Positions 6,531 to 6,799 of a DNA stretch of 6,799 nt are shown one piece after another (within the stretch, counting starts at the first letter, position 1; the number at the start of each line of letters is the position of its first letter). Source of the stretch: PVC group bacterium (GTDB taxonomy: Bacteria > GCA-001730085 > JADFSZ01); NCBI GenBank assembly GCA_022560555.1, contig JADFSZ010000095.1, positions 1 through 6,799 on the forward strand, given 5' to 3'. The notes below the pieces were generated by a model. It saw only the letters and a list, made by a program, of their open reading frames with translations. It made no database searches and had not been told where the DNA came from. Both the position numbers and the translations under genes were made by a program.

Positions 6531-6627
6531 TATAGTTTCCCCAGTATGATTCTATCCAAAACCAAAAAAGTCGATTATCTTTCATTCCAAAATCTACATT
6601 CCGAAATCCGAAATTGAGTTAGCGGGT
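6531..6627. other. AT-rich leader between structured element and first operon gene
   Basis: No gene is visible. The minus strand is A/T-rich with a T6 run (6568-6563) and a ribosome site (GGGGA) shortly before the lipoprotein ATG. A short tandem 7-mer, CCGAAAT twice, occupies 6601-6614. I expect an operon promoter here or further upstream, but no -35/-10 pair with good spacing could be supported. A TAGAAT (6554-6549, minus) is the best -10-like match, without a matching -35. Confidence 0.4.
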
Positions 6628-6760
6628 GACGCCTCTCATGCACAGGTTCCTCCCGAATCGGCAACCCTGAAAGCTTGTGTCAGGTTTCTACATGGGCCTG
6701 GAACCTAATAAGCTCGTGCATAATTTTAGAAGAGCTTGGCTCTTCTAAACATTAGGCGTT
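6628..6760. ncRNA. Candidate structured RNA, three-way junction (strand undecided)
   Basis: A non-coding segment with nested long-range complementarity. The closing stem ACGCCT (6629-6634) pairs with AGGCGT (6754-6759). Inside are two arms. The first pairs ATGCAC (6638-6643) with GTGCAT (6716-6721), then, across a 9-base one-sided bulge (6707-6715), AGGTTCC (6644-6650) with GGAACCT (6700-6706). Next come a symmetric 12x12 internal loop and AACCCTGA (6663-6670) with TCAGGTTT (6680-6687), one mismatch, capped by a 9-base loop. The second arm is a perfect 11-bp hairpin (6725-6735 with 6739-6749) with a 3-base loop. A single G-T pair (6628/6760) slightly favours the plus strand. I could not match it to tmRNA, RNase P RNA, SRP RNA, a T-box or the common riboswitches. 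A 6S-like RNA remains possible but is unproven. It may extend past the window end. Confidence 0.45.
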
Positions 6761-6761
6761 T

Positions 6762-6777
6762 GTAGAGCTTGCTCTAC
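6762..6777. repeat. Perfect short inverted repeat (hairpin) next to the structured element
   Basis: GTAGAGC (6762-6768) is exactly complementary to GCTCTAC (6771-6777) with two bases between, in practice a 6-bp stem closed by CTTG on the plus strand. It shares the AGAGCTT...GCTCT core with the 11-bp hairpin at 6725-6749. There is no T-run after it on either strand, so it is not an intrinsic terminator by itself. The GC-rich bases at 6777-6799 may pair with sequence beyond the window. Confidence 0.5.
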
Positions 6778-6799
6778 GGAAACTCCTGACCTTATCCCG

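Noticed and set aside
6526-6532. TATAAT on the minus strand overlapping the lipoprotein start codon
   Set aside because: It overlaps the ATG and has no -35 match at proper spacing. Transcription from it could not include the ribosome site.
6628-6799. Identification as SRP RNA, tmRNA or RNase P RNA
   Set aside because: Some short words resemble SRP RNA (GGTCAGG near 6791-6785 on the minus strand, CAGGGTTGCC). The GGAAGGAAGCAGCC-type apical motif of SRP RNA, the tRNA-like ends of tmRNA and the conserved RNase P core are all missing.
1-6799. CRISPR arrays, insertion sequences, integrase or attachment sites
   Set aside because: I saw no regularly spaced repeats, transposase or integrase frames, and no duplicated tRNA 3' end near the tRNA gene.

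Overview
The window looks like one long, tightly packed leftward (minus-strand) operon from a Gram-negative-type (diderm) bacterium of moderate GC. It has an outer-membrane lipoprotein-release transporter (LolC/E plus LolD) and a lipoprotein with LysM and LytM domains, both of which imply an outer membrane. It also has a pseudopilin of the short H-X9-DG style (SCxSNLKQIG after the prepilin helix), common in PVC-superphylum bacteria and in candidate phyla such as Omnitrophota. I infer a PVC/Omnitrophota-like uncultured lineage with low to moderate confidence; no marker in the window proves it.

Layout in the direction of transcription, from high to low coordinates. The stretch 6531-6799 has no protein gene but holds a strongly self-complementary segment (6628-6760, then a further hairpin at 6762-6777) that is probably a structured RNA, possibly cut by the window edge. 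Then come a LysM/LytM lipoprotein resembling NlpD (5799-6530), a YfcE/MJ0936-type phosphodiesterase (5308-5802, 4-base ATGA overlap), proA (4041-5297), nadD (3431-4060, overlapping proA by 20 bases), a small unannotated gene with a signal peptide and coiled coil that appears interrupted by a -1 frameshift (3184-3407), a type II/IV pseudopilin (2548-3177), rsfS (2195-2536), a LolC/E permease (961-2193, starting one base after the rsfS stop), lolD (243-968, 8-base overlap) and a tRNA-Thr(CGU) (209-280). The lolD reading frame ends inside this tRNA. The last 208 bases hold no recognisable gene.

The genes mix envelope biogenesis (amidase-activator-like lipoprotein, lipoprotein export, pseudopilin) with housekeeping functions: proline synthesis (ProA), NAD synthesis (NadD) and ribosome silencing (RsfS). 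The nadD-rsfS pairing is widespread in bacteria. Here a small secreted or membrane protein and a pseudopilin sit between the two. Gaps are short or negative from 6530 down to the tRNA and no intrinsic terminator is apparent between genes, so co-transcription of the whole block is likely.

The points most worth a second look are the overlap of lolD with the tRNA (its stop codon lies in the anticodon loop), the hidden frameshifted small gene at 3184-3407, the structured element at 6628-6777, and the loss of nearly all metal-site residues in the LytM domain.
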